Origin: Eledone cirrhosa
Lineage: Eukaryota; Mollusca; Cephalopoda; Octopoda; Eledonidae
Assembly (NCBI GenBank): GCA_964016885.1
Contig: OZ024743.1
Location: forward strand, 182,807,218 to 182,871,217
Reading direction: 5' to 3'
DNA length: 64,000 nucleotides
The position numbers and the translations under genes are program-made. Positions 33,530-43,875 of this stretch are shown here, in pieces. Positions within the stretch are counted from its first letter, which is position 1. The number at the start of each line of letters is the position of its first letter. The notes beneath the pieces are model-generated. The model was not told the origin of the DNA. It saw only the letters and a program-made list of their open reading frames with translations, and did no database searches.

Positions 33530-33840
33530 GTTCAATATTAGTTTCAACCCTTATCTATGGTCATGAACCTTGGGTAAGGACCGAATACAAGCGACCAAAA
33601 TGGGGTTCTTTGGAGTAATGTTACTTAATTGTGTAGCTCAGTGTCGTATAGTTGAAATGTCTCGAAAGAATCAGCAAGATGGTTGGATAGCATGTGAGTT
33701 CGGCTGATCTCACTTGGGGTCCTGTTGATGGTTGCTTCTGATAGGACCCAGAGAATAAAGTCTTTGTTCCTGATAGTACATCTAGTTTGGTGTGGGCCAG
33801 ACAGTAGATTTCTCATTTACTCAAGCTGGGGTCTAATAAT
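33530..33840 (+). mobile_element. LINE-2 C-terminal fragment in RPLP0 intron
   Basis: The plus-strand equivalent of 2880-3255, with aatggggttctttggagtaa and gctgatctcacttggggtcc, decayed. Confidence 0.6.
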
Positions 33841-34363
33841 TGTCCCCCTCACCTATTTGCAAATTTCATTCCTGCGACCCTTTTAAACATACATTAGAAT
33901 TCCCTATATAAAATAAATAGGATGGGTTGGGATCTCAATAATTAAACAAAACGACTAATTCTGCTTTTAAAAAATAAATCAACCTCCACTATTGTTTGGG
34001 ACCCGGGAGTAGATCAGTATTTCTCTAGACACGGAGAGATTTAGCAACTCAAGACCTCTGTCGGTACCTAATTCCTATACAACCAAATTCGTCTTTTTGA
34101 TGATACTTTCCAATCAATCCATCCATTCCAGAGCAATATAGCAATTACCTCCCAAATTGGTAATTGAAAAAAAGATTTCAGTAAATTCTGTCGAATAGGA
34201 GGCCTCGTATTTGAAATATTTTGTCGACACGTGGTCTCAATATATTACTGGTTAAAAATAAAATACGAAAGTTTTTGAATCCTGATGTCCGGGCTTCTGG
34301 TTTCCCAGACAAAAACCGTCTCAGTAAATATGGATTAAAAGAAAAAAAAAGCTGGTTATATTT

Positions 34364-34545
34364 TATAATTGTTTCCACTTTTGGCACAAGGCCAGCAATA
34401 ACCCAGTGCATTACTGGTACTTTATTTTATCGACCCCGTAAGGATGAAAGGTAAAGTTAACCTCGGCGGGATTTGAAATCAGACCGCAAAGGGACGTAAC
34501 TATGCTGGAAAGCATGGCGTCTGATCCTCTACCGATATTTTAAAA
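34364..34545 (-). mobile_element. SINE-A in RPLP0 5'UTR intron
   Basis: Plus strand reads attgtttccacttttggcac through gggatttgaaatcagaccgc to gaaagcatggcgtctgatcc. It ends about 45 bp before the acceptor at 34588. Confidence 0.85.
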
Positions 34546-34627
34546 ATGAAGTGATTTTCTTTCAATTATTAAATATTTTCTTTCTCAGGTTTATCTTTAA
34601 ATTGCTTGCAATCCCTGATCCACCACG

Positions 34628-37600
34628 ATGGTCAAGGAAGATAAATCAACATGGAAAGCCAATTATTTCATCAAAATCATTGTAAGTATTTATTTCTATC
34701 CATTAATTAATTTTTAACAATTTTTTTCGACATGATTACAAGATCATTGCTGAAATAATCTTGTAAGTGGCAAACGGGAGCTGACTACTGTAGTCTTCGG
34801 AATACAGTTCTGTTGTGCAGTGAAATCCCATTCCACTATGTCGTACATTAATCTTGTCCCCTGTTTTTTACAGGCGAGGGCTAGAACACGGTATATTCCA
34901 TAACTTCTGGTAGTCCCTGTGACTATTAACTGGGAGTTAGACCATACTCGGTACAATTCACTTTTAGCTTGCTTTTATAAATATTAACATTTCATGTTGA
35001 AGTATACTTAGCTGAAAATCAATGCCAGCATTAGCTGGGGATTTCCCGCTGAGGTGGATTACTGCCCTGGGGGGGTGGGGGATAGACACCTTTCCGATGA
35101 ACCTCCGGACTTTAGTCATTTTACATAGTAATTGATTGTTTCTACTTTAGGCACAAGGCCAGCAATAACTCAGTGCATTACTGGTACTTTATTTTATCGA
35201 CCCCGTAAGAATGAAAGGCAAAGTCAACCTCGGCGGGATTTGAACTCAGATAGATTTGAACCGATACTGCCAATCCACCGCCCTCTAGTAATTAATTGTT
35301 TCTACTTTTGGCACAAGGCCATCAATTTCTCAGTGCATTACTGGTACTTTATTTTATCGACCCCGTAAGGATGAAAGGCAAAGTTAACCTCGGTGGGATT
35401 TGAACTCAGACCGCAAAGGGACGTAACTATGCTGGAAAGCATGGCGTCCGACCCCCTACCGATACTGCCAAGCCACCATCTAGTAATTAATGCATCTTTT
35501 TCATATTTCCAGCAACTGCTAAATGAATATCCCAAATGTTTCATCGTCAATGCCGACAATGTTGGTTCAAGGCAGATGCAGACCATCCGTATGTCTCTTA
35601 GGAGCCATGCAGGTAAGAAATATTTTCCTGATATTTAATGGTGTGATGATGAAAAGCCTGTAATTGAGTGTCCAGCTGTTGGCACTAGTAACCGAAAGGT
35701 TGAACCCACTAGTGTTTGTTGGTCACCATGAGAAAGTTTAGCCATGTGGCTGTCTGAACACCATTTAAAAATAATTTTTGGTAAATTTATAGAATACCAC
35801 TCGGTTTCACTGCGGAGCAATTTTTTCCTCTTGGGAGATTGAGCGGGGTAGCCCCCCCCCCCCCCTTTAAAAAAAAAAAAATTTTTTTTAATTATCAACT
35901 GATCTCCAAACATGGACTTTGTAAGGTTTACACCCCCATCCTGTGGTGGGGTCAGATTAGTTGACCACACTGAAACCAAGAGCGGTGTCCTATAATAATT
36001 TCACCTGATTAAAAATATTTTGTTCCCTTTCAGTTGTCCTCATGGGTAAGAACACAATGATGAGGAAGGCCATTAGGGGTCATCTTGAACAAAATGCAGC
36101 CCTTGAAAGGTAGGTTATACATTTTTTAGATAGAAATTGATCCAGTATAGATTAAAGATAGCTTTTGGTTATTCTTAACCAGAGTGTAATCTAACTGGTA
36201 AAGTAATCCGGTCACTCTTTTGCCTTGTAGGTCTTTACTATTTGACACTACAACTTCCTTACCGGTGATACAATTGAGGTTTTCATTAAATAATTGGCTG
36301 ATCAAGAAAAGCATTCATAAAGTTTTGATATTAAATATCTTTAGATGCCACAGTTAGTGTCTGCTAAATATGTATATTGTAATTTGTTGCATGGGTTACA
36401 GTTTATGGACTGTCAATATTTAATTGCAGCTGCTCTGATGGTGTTAGGGACCATGTATAGCTTTATAGTATGGTTTATACCACTGACCTTCCTAATGCCA
36501 TTTAAGCCACCAGTCCACACTATATTTACAACTTATATGTATTTTGTAATGGCTTCAATTTTAGGTTAGGTATCCTTGTTTTAATCGTGGGAAGGAAGTT
36601 TAGATTGTGTGTGAAACATGAAAGCTTAATGGGTGAAGTGGGAGATAAAAGGGTTGTGCTGGGATGGTGGCTTTGATATGGCCTCTCACTTATAGGGTTA
36701 CTGCTTTTAAGGTGTGAAAGAGGTAATAATAAAGGGTGGTAACTGGAGGATAACTATTTGCTAAATAATTTACCTACGTCCTTCCATATTTTAGGTTGCT
36801 ACCACACATTAAGAACAATGTTGGTTTTGTGTTCACTAAGAATGACTTGGCTGATATCCGAGACAGGTTGATGAATAACAAGGTTAGTGGCAACATTTTC
36901 ATTTAAGATTAGATTACAGGTCAGTTGTGGGACCTGCTTTAGGGTGGGTTTGGAATAGACATCATAACTAGGATTTGGGGGCTTCTGTATTTGAAACGTA
37001 ATTGCCTTAGTGAAGTAAAATGTATTGTTCGATATATTGGTAGAGAAGGAAATTTTCGTTTTAATCCCTTTGAAGCTAAAAATAGAAGTTTGTATATCTG
37101 ATATCTAAAAGACAATTTTTCTGTCAGAACTGTTATAAAATTATATTCCAAGTGCCAGCTTAATAAGAAAATTCTTTTAAACCCTTCATCTAATTATTTT
37201 CAAAATGACTGAAAAATGTTTTATACTATTTTCAACTATTTATTTGATTTTCTTATATTTGTAGGTGAAAGCTCCTGCTAGAGCTGGTGCTATTGCTCCT
37301 TGTGATGTATCGATACCTGCTCAAAATACAGCTCTTGGTCCTGAGAAAACTTCTTTCTTCCAGGCTTTGTCTATCCCAACTAAAATTTCCAGGGGTACTA
37401 TTGAAATCTTGAATGATGTTCGTTTGATAAAGGAAGGTGATAAAGTTGGAGCTTCTGAGGCTACATTGCTAAATATGTTGAATATCTCACCATTTTCATA
37501 TGGTTTAGTCATAGAGCAAGGTGTGTGTCAAGTTTTTATTTAGCCCTTAAGAATGATGAGAAACAAATGACTTTCGCTCTACTGAAAACAATGTGGAGAC

Positions 37601-38331
37601 TTTGTTTACTGACTTAAGTAAAGGGTTTATCTTTGGTTAATGAATTAACTGTTTTATTTTTAGGAAATAAGATTTATTTGAGGTTAATTAAAAACAAATT
37701 TTTTTCCTTTATGTAGTGTATGACTCTGGAACCGTCTTTGCACCTGCTGTCTTGGACATCACAGATGATGATATCCGAAAGAAGTTCATGGCTGTAAGTA
37801 ATAGTGTTTTTTATTTTTATTCATTACACGATAACAATCGATCTTGATATCTATTACTGTTTAGTTATCTTAATATTTTACAAGATTATATTCAACTATC
37901 TTTACAGGGTGTGAATAATGTTGCTAGTTTATCTCTGGCTATTGGTTACCCCACTTTAGCTTCTGTACCACATCTCCTCATCAATGGTTTCAAGAACCTG
38001 GTTGCTATATCTTTGGAAACAGAGATTGAATTTGAAGAAGCCAAAACAGTAAGTTTCCTTTTTATAACGCCTTCCAGTTTATTTCAGTCATGTATTAATT
38101 TCTTCTATTAAATCTGTTGGTTTAATCAAAATGTAATGAATGGGTTTGTATTTTCAGATCAAAGAATTGCTGTCTGATCCTGAAAAGATGGCAGCAGCTC
38201 TTGCAGCATCTGCTGCTACCACTGCTGCTCCAGCAGCTGCAGCAGCTGCTCCTGCTGAGGAAAAGAAGGAAGAAAAGGTTGAATCTGAAGAGGAATCTGA
38301 TGACGACATGGGTCTTGGCTTGTTTGATTAA
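34628..38331 (+). CDS. RPLP0: 60S acidic ribosomal protein P0, eight coding exons
   Basis: Coding exons are 34628-34681, 35513-35612, 36034-36109, 36795-36882, 37265-37520, 37717-37793, 37908-38048 and 38158-38331. They total 966 nt, giving 321 residues (human 317). Junctions are GT-AG and the frame stays open. P0 anchors the ribosomal P-stalk on 28S rRNA and holds P1/P2, which recruit elongation factors. Visible: start [26 protein letters not shown] and [99 protein letters not shown]; then an alanine-rich hinge and the acidic tail [13 protein letters not shown] that binds factors. AATAAA follows at 38339. The transcript is TOP-type. Introns host the RNA candidates listed around it. Exon edges were placed by eye. 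Confidence 0.95.
34728..34958 (+). ncRNA. SNORA73: U17/E1/snR30 H/ACA snoRNA, copy 2
   Basis: Lies in the first coding intron of RPLP0, 47 nt after the donor. Same RNA as copy 1, shifted by 1509 bp. The matching block is 34724-34955 against 33215-33446, 232 bp with a single difference (a/t at 33343). Box H AGAACA is at 34883-34888, m1 at 34893-34899, m2 at 34939-34945 and ACA at 34953-34955. Similarity stops right after ACA on the 3' side and just before the first hairpin on the 5' side, so the conserved block equals the expected RNA. Such identity beside diverged introns points to recent duplication or gene conversion. Confidence 0.88.
35133..35285 (-). mobile_element. SINE-A in RPLP0 intron, first of two
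   Basis: Plus strand has attgtttctactttaggcac and ggcgggatttgaactcagat, then gaaccgatactgccaatcca. Part of the tRNA head is lost. Confidence 0.85.
35294..35482 (-). mobile_element. SINE-A in RPLP0 intron, second of two
   Basis: A nearly complete antisense copy directly after the first, reaching gtccgaccccctaccgatac and ending about 30 bp before the acceptor of the next exon. Confidence 0.87.
35637..35765 (+). ncRNA. Candidate long C/D box RNA in RPLP0 intron 2
   Basis: Terminal stem AATGGTGT (35637-35644) pairs perfectly with ACACCATT (35758-35765). Just inside are C box ATGATGA (35646-35652) and D box CTGA (35754-35757). The interior has a 7-bp stem CACTAGT/ACTAGTG enclosing AACC-GAAA-GGTT. 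At 129 nt it is long for a guide RNA, and no D' box or rRNA match was recognised. It could be a chance structure. Confidence 0.45.
35885..35975. repeat. Relative of the 26981 hairpin repeat in RPLP0 intron 2
   Basis: Contains aattatcaactgatctcc and ggggtcagattagttgacca, partial arms of the hairpin family, next to long C, A and T runs. Confidence 0.5.
36138..36275 (+). ncRNA. Candidate H/ACA snoRNA in RPLP0 intron 3
   Basis: Hairpin 1: lower stem CCAGT-a-TAGATT (36142-36153) against AATCTA-ACTGG (36188-36198), 11 bp with one bulge; upper stem TGGTTA-ttct-TAACCA (36166-36181). Box H AAAGTA (36200-36205) fits ANANNA. Hairpin 2: lower stem CCGGT/ACCGG (36208-36212 with 36261-36265), upper stem TTGTAG/CTACAA (36225-36230 with 36248-36253). 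ACA is at 36270-36272, 16 nt after the upper stem, with 3 nt left. Unpaired strands beside the upper stems would be the guide pockets; no target is assigned. The size is normal for the class. Confidence 0.65.
36400..36522 (+). ncRNA. Weaker H/ACA-like hairpin in RPLP0 intron 3
   Basis: TGGACTG (36406-36412) pairs with CAGTCCA (36511-36517). ATGGTGTTAGG (36438-36448) pairs with CCTAATGCCAT (36491-36501) with two wobbles. ACA at 36517-36519 is 15 nt after the upper stem. No convincing box H or 5' hairpin was found, and the 5' internal loop is large. Confidence 0.3.
37546..37618 (+). ncRNA. SNORD59: C/D box snoRNA in RPLP0 intron 5, U59-like
   Basis: A 73-nt unit. Terminal stem CTTAAG (37546-37551) pairs with CTTAAG (37613-37618). 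C box is ATGATGA (37553-37559), D' box CTGA (37582-37585) and D box CTGA (37609-37612). The sequence before D' is aaatgactttcgctcta. As I recall, human U59 has nearly the same guide (ATGACTTTCGTTCTT), directing 2'-O-methylation of 18S A1031 in AAGAACGAAAGTC. The octopus guide differs at two positions, so the target base depends on the local 18S sequence. The host intron is 196 bp, usual for such RNAs. Confidence 0.72.
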
Positions 38332-38338
38332 AGATGAC

Positions 38339-38344
38339 AATAAA
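38339..38344 (+). terminator. RPLP0 polyadenylation signal
   Basis: AATAAA seven bases after the stop codon, so the 3' UTR is very short, as usual for ribosomal protein mRNAs. Confidence 0.75.
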
Positions 38345-38364
38345 CATTGCTTTCATCTTTTACT

Positions 38365-39925
38365 TTGATTGTTATTTGATTTTATAGCTTCACAATTCCT
38401 GCCCACCAGCAGCCATATAGTAGTGCCTTTTAAATAGCCTGGAGTTCAAATTTATCCTGGTTCAGTAGCATATTTTTTTCTTGCCTGTTGGATACAGCAA
38501 GTAGATCTGATTAAAGGCATAGCTGATCTTTAATGATATGAGAGGTGAGATTAGACTAATTAATTGCGAGGGACTGAAAAACCTGCTTCCAGTGAGATGC
38601 AAGAAGTGCAGTTTGGGTTAGCCTATAGAGCCCAACTATCAAATCATTGACTGATTCAGAGAAGCCCTTGTTCTGTCTGCTGTAAATGATCTGCACAGAT
38701 GGTTAGAGTGGGAGTTGTCAGGATGAAGAAAGGGATGTGTGCATTGATGGAAGGGCTGACACCTTGTTTGTAAGGCTAAATAGCAAGTCTTATTACTCTG
38801 GATTTTCGCCTGTTTATCAAAGGGTCATCAGCCTTAATAATATATATTCATCTAGATAACATTTAAGACAGCTTGTTGCTGAAGGTTGGGAAATCACTGA
38901 ACAGTGAAGATTCTTCTTGCTCACATAATAGCAATTTGCTAAATCGTAGAGCTCTGGGACATGACCATCTTTATTGAAAAGTTATGGCTGTGATAAACTA
39001 TTTTGTTTTACAATATTGAGATTTGTATAGACAGCAATAACTGGCAGTATAGAAACGAGCAATCTAGTAAAAGTGACAAGAATGGCAAAAATCTGGGGGT
39101 CAATAGCTTCACTCAAGTACTGACATTCAACTATACCCATAATTCCTGAAACAAAGTAAACCTAGCAATCTTCCCTTCTCACCACCCTGTCATCAGCAAT
39201 GACTGCCTTTTTCATCAACCATCTTACAATGTTTATCCTGTACATCTCAAACACTAGAGAAGTCTTGCTCTTGACACAACTGAAAGGCCATCTTAACTCT
39301 TGGCATTTCTAAAGGGGTGTGCCTCCTCCTAACACCAACTGCATTACTGCATTACCAGCACGAGAGGTTGGTCATTGACTGGAAAGTCATCTGCCCTACA
39401 GCAGGGAGTGAGTGATAATTATGATATAGGAAAGGGGAGAGTGATTACTGGATGTGGTGGTGAGAATAGTTACTGATGGGAGCATACTCACTGGTGTGGT
39501 AAGAGTAACTAACAGGTGACTTTATTTTTGTATAAAAACCATGTAGTTTTACATGGTTTTTATGTAAGAACCTTTGTTAAACCGAACTCTAAAACACTGG
39601 TTTAATAGAGGAAATTAATATTACTAAATTCTTTATTAAAGAAACAACTTTATTTGAAAATATTAGCATCTTCATTATAAATATGGTAACGAATGGGTTG
39701 TTGATAGGATGTGAACTGGCAGCACATTGGTTGATAGAACCCCATCAAATTGGCTAACTTAGAAATATATTGGTTTTTGCTTGTTTCATGAATCACATGC
39801 ATGCATAGTCCTGTAACTGTTGGAGTGGTAGGGGCACTGTATTGGCAGTGTTTCTAGGGTATTTTCTAGACCTGGTGAAGCCCATCTCTCCAGTTCTGAA
39901 AACAAGCAGATTTCCAGAGAAGGAA
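38365..39925. other. Intergenic DNA downstream of RPLP0
   Basis: No gene recognised. Some of it (38520-39400) has the feel of decayed retroelement sequence but no diagnostic motif was found. Confidence 0.4.
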
Positions 39926-39929
39926 TCTA

Positions 39930-40020
39930 CTAGACTGGTACTTTTTAAATTGACCTTAGATGGATAAAAGGCACACAAAGCATTCTATCTCATGTTCTGA
40001 TGACTAAATTTGTGGTGAAT
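39930..40020 (-). mobile_element. SINE-A fragment
   Basis: tactagactggtacttttta and ttgaccttagatggataaaa with degraded surroundings. Confidence 0.45.
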
Positions 40021-40186
40021 CAAAAACTAAAAAAACAGGTAATTGCCATCTTGTACTTATAAGAAAGAAGTAAATATATATTGTTTAAAAACCTTCAATA
40101 AGTATTGAATGGTTAAATAAACAATCTAAACTAAAGAATGAATATTTTGTATGCTGGAAGAGGAAAATAGATGTTAGTCTCAGTAA

Positions 40187-40365
40187 TAATTGTTTCTACT
40201 TTAGGCACAAGGCCAGCAATTAAACTACATTACTGGTACTTTATTTTATTGACCCCTGTAAGGATGAAAGGCAAAGTTAACCTCGGTGGGATTTGAACTC
40301 GGACTGTAAAGGGACGTAACTATGCTAGAAAGCATGGCGTCCAACCCTCTACCGATAATGTGAAG
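40187..40365 (-). mobile_element. SINE-A, near full length
   Basis: Plus strand attgtttctactttaggcac through gggatttgaactcggactgt to gaaagcatggcgtccaaccc. Confidence 0.85.
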
Positions 40366-40594
40366 TTCCTGTCTAAAAAGCATTTACAGGGCAACAGCAT
40401 TTCCTGTAGTGAATGTATTCAGTTTCTATTGATCTATCATAAACAAATTATAGCTTGCTAAATGGAAATGAAATAAACTACCTTAGTAATGAAATACAAT
40501 GTTGTAAATATAAAAATAGGTTTTGTTGAACTTGAAAAGTAGAAAATTATAAACACTAAAATTTAAAGGTTGCTTGATTAGCCTTGCAAAGAAT

Positions 40595-41105
40595 CTGAGG
40601 TTCGCCCACTTATTCCTGGGAGTGTCAGCAATGCTTTCATGTGGGGCCCAGTCAGAATCAACTGTCTTCAATTGATTTGGATAGATCTCGCCAAACTCAT
40701 GGATGCTATCTAACCATCTTGCTTGGAGTCTTGTTCTGCTTGTAAAATTTGACCAGTGATTCTTTCCTGATACATTCTAACCACATGCCCATAATATCAG
40801 AGCTGTGATCTCTCAATTTGGAGAACTAACAGCTCTACCTGGAGTGACTCTGATCAATTTACTCTATTGGGTAATGTTACTGCACTAGCTCCTACAATTC
40901 TTGCACTTAAATTCAGCTTCCTGCCTTCCATCACTCATGAACACAGCCCAGAGACACTTGAACTTCTCCACCTGCTTCAGTGGAACTCCATAGCCTTCTT
41001 TGAGGGGGGACAAGTGTCTTCGTCTTCAAAGCACTGATTTTCATTCCCACCATCAAATGCCATGACAGAGATCACTGTCTAATGAGTTAAACAGTACCAG
41101 GGGCT
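40595..41105 (-). mobile_element. LINE-2 C-terminal fragment
   Basis: Same family as 2880-3255: ttcgcccacttattcctggg, tgattctttcctgatacatt and gtgactctgatc wording. Decayed. Confidence 0.6.
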
Positions 41106-41979
41106 TGATCGACTGCTTCCTCTTTGAATTGGTCTCTGCACTGTTGATTTCTCCATAATATCAAAAAATAGTGGCCTACTTGGGGTGGGTGTCTGGCAAT
41201 GCCATCCCAAACGAGGGTGTAGTGTTTGCCCTTCCCCCTCTTTCTTTCGTCCTTCCAGTGGATTAACCAGACCCTACAGCAACCATGCTTAGCACCACTT
41301 CCAAACAGGTATGTCAATCATGCCCTTAAAAATCATTAAAAGGTAAATCAATTTGTCTAATTAATTCTATCATTTTATACAATTTAACCGGGCGCCGTGC
41401 TAAATGAGCGACAGCTGCCACCGGTTGTTAAAAATTACGTCTCCGAAATCTCTTGATTGTGATTCCGCCCAGACGCTCGCAAATCGGCAACTGGGTGCCA
41501 CTGACGACAAAGACCCTTTTAATGAATTTAACGCTTTGCAGATTATATATATCATTTTTGAAAAACATATTATATGATCTTGCAATTTAATTTTCTCATA
41601 AACATTAATTATATTTCTTATAAAACCAAATATAACTGCATTTTCTAGTTTTTACAAAATTTATTTAATAGTTTCCTTTCAACATTTTACTGTTTCTAAT
41701 TTGAGATAAAAAAGAAATTATTAAAAAACTATTTATTGCTTTGTATTTCTAGATATTTTATTTTTAGTAGTTCCATGCAAGGGAGATAATTGCTGAGGTT
41801 TCGTGTTCACTGTATTGTTTTGATTATCGAGAAGAGAAATTAGTCATTCTGTTGGTGAGGGTGTCACATGAAGAACTGTCATGTTTTATTTGATTATCAT
41901 AATAATTTATATTTTATTTGGTCTATTAATATGACTTGTACACGATAGCAACACAATAATATGCAGTTAACAACTGTTT

Positions 41980-42960
41980 TGTTCGTTCTCACGTCCAAGG
42001 TGAAGGCTACCACATCTATGGTCGAACGGAATAAAATTCTAAAATACCAGGAATTATCGGAAAATTATTATTTTTCCCCAGCCTATGACGTTCGAGACGT
42101 TTAGGGGCGCTAAGCCGCCGACAAGGATGTTTTTGTTGTCGGTGGCTCGCCTTACCGATGTATTTGGTGATGTCCGTGAGGGTACTTGGTTATTCCAACC
42201 TCTCAGCCACGCTATCACCCGCAGCAATACTAGTAATGTGTTGGTTTACCTAAAAATGTATTGGAGGGAAACTTCAGCGCCCGGCGTGTGATTGAGTGTG
42301 TGTATGTATTCTCTCACTTGTATATTTTAAAATATAAATTGTATTTATTTGTATTATTATATATAATGTCATTACCGGTATAACGACCCACCTCCTAAAA
42401 ACCCCACTTTTCAATAAAAGAGAAAAAAAATTAAGTTAACAATCGGTGACCCCCCCTCCCCACTTCATGTTACTATATTTTTCTCTCTATTTACCTTTGT
42501 AAATAACGAATTAAAATGTTTTATTTGCTGAACATAAAGAAAAAGAAAGCAGTATTGGAAAGGACTATAAATGCCGTAAATAAGAGGAAAGGGAAGAGCA
42601 AAGACTGCTAGACAAAGGAAAAAAGAAAGGGGGGAAGGTGACAGACTACACCGAGGTAAGAGTGGTGTTTAGGTCGTGGACAAAATGGCGAAGCCATATC
42701 CGTGGGAAATGGCCAGCGACACCTGCTGCAACAGCCACCCCAGCTCATGGGGCTCCTTCTCCAGATGAGTTGCTATCGATACGATTTTTACGGAGGAGGT
42801 CAGCAGTTCGGTGTCCGAGGACGGCTGAGGTCTCGACGGCGACCAATGCTAAGAGGAAGTGGTCAGAAAAGCCCCGATATTTGTCTTCCTATCCACTGTA
42901 TTGCGAGTTACTATTATCCATCGTGTCTTTATTTCGTGGATTTGTTATATAAATCCTGAT
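41980..42960 (+). mobile_element. Possible LTR retroelement remnant
   Basis: A GC-richer island (42070-42290) leads into a TATA/polyA-like segment (ttttcaataaaagag at about 42411), then ttaacaatcggtgacccccc. An LTR end followed by GGTGACCCC-like primer-binding sequence is usual for some Gypsy-type elements. The following region (42500-42960) has unrecognised frames (42638-42952, 42702-42959), part of which resembles 45350-45430. No gag or pol motif was seen. It could instead be an unknown host exon. Confidence 0.3.
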
Positions 42961-43003
42961 AAAATTCGACGGATCAAACTTTAATACTGTACATCCAGTG
43001 TTG

Positions 43004-43195
43004 AAATAATTGTTTCTACGTTTGGCACAAGGCCAGCAAGAACCCAGTGCATTACTGGTACTTTATTTTATCGACCCCGTAAAGATGAAAGGCAAAGTTA
43101 ACCTCGGCGGAATTTGAACTCAGAATGGCAAGGGTCGTAACTCTATACGTCAAATATGGCGTCCGACCCTTTACCAATACTGCCAATCCACCGCC
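43004..43195 (-). mobile_element. SINE-A, near full length
   Basis: Plus strand attgtttctacgtttggcac to gaccctttaccaatactgcc. Confidence 0.87.
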
Positions 43196-43357
43196 AGTGT
43201 TGAAATAATGGTTGTTCATGTTAATTAATTGTTTTCAATATGTAAACTAAACGACTAATTCTCGTTTAAAAAAAAATCAGCTGAGACAACCTAAAAAAAT
43301 TACCGATTTTCCACCCCCACTTTATTATTTGGGATCCGAGAGTATAAAAAATATAAT

Positions 43358-43510
43358 AATTATTATTTCTACTTTTGGCACAAGGCCAGCAATATACTCA
43401 GTGCATTACTGGTACTTTATTTTATCGACCCCGTAAGGATGAAAGGCAAAGTTAACCTCGGCGGGATTTGAACTCAGAACGTAAAGGTGTTATAACTATG
43501 CTCAGGTGCA
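43358..43510 (-). mobile_element. SINE-A, truncated
   Basis: tatttctacttttggcacaa to gcgggatttgaactcagaac; the tRNA-head end is replaced after aactatgctc. Confidence 0.83.
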
Positions 43511-43689
43511 CTACAACTCATCAGAGGTATATGTATAGTACTAGGGTTGATTTAATCAACTTTACCCTTCTCTCATCTTCGCTGGACTTATGCCTAAATT
43601 AGAAATCAATGTTACAGAGTTTTCAACGCAAATATTCAGTTTCATATTTAATGCAAACAGTTGATGACTCAGATTAGATAATTTCCTTT

Positions 43690-43875
43690 GGCAGTATCGG
43701 TAGATTGTCGGGCGCCATGCTTTGCAGCATAGAGTTACGGCCCTTTATGACCTGAGTTCAAATTCCGCCGAGGTTAACTTTGACTTTCATCCTTACGGGG
43801 TCGATAAAATGAAGTACTAGTAATGTACTGGGTAATTGATGGCCTTGTGCCAAAAGTAGTAGAAACGATTATTAT
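43690..43875 (+). mobile_element. SINE-A, near full length, sense
   Basis: Reads ggcagtatcggtagattgtc (A-box-like), cctgagttcaaattccgccg (B-box-like), gtcgataaaatgaagtacta and ttgtgccaaaagtagtagaa with an attattatt tail. The clearest sense copy for deriving the consensus. Confidence 0.87.

Noticed and set aside
36883..37264. snoRNA in RPLP0 intron 4
   Set aside because: A CAGGTC/GACCTG hairpin and a possible ACATCA hinge are present, but no second hairpin with a correctly placed ACA and no C/D boxes.
37794..38157. snoRNAs in RPLP0 introns 6 and 7
   Set aside because: Introns of about 110 bp each without box motifs.
42638..42959. Arginine/glycine-rich protein
   Set aside because: Two overlapping frames, neither with a recognisable domain or splice support; kept only as a possible element remnant.
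43690..43765. tRNA gene
   Set aside because: tRNA-like head of SINE-A; the same head occurs in many copies with a common 3' body.
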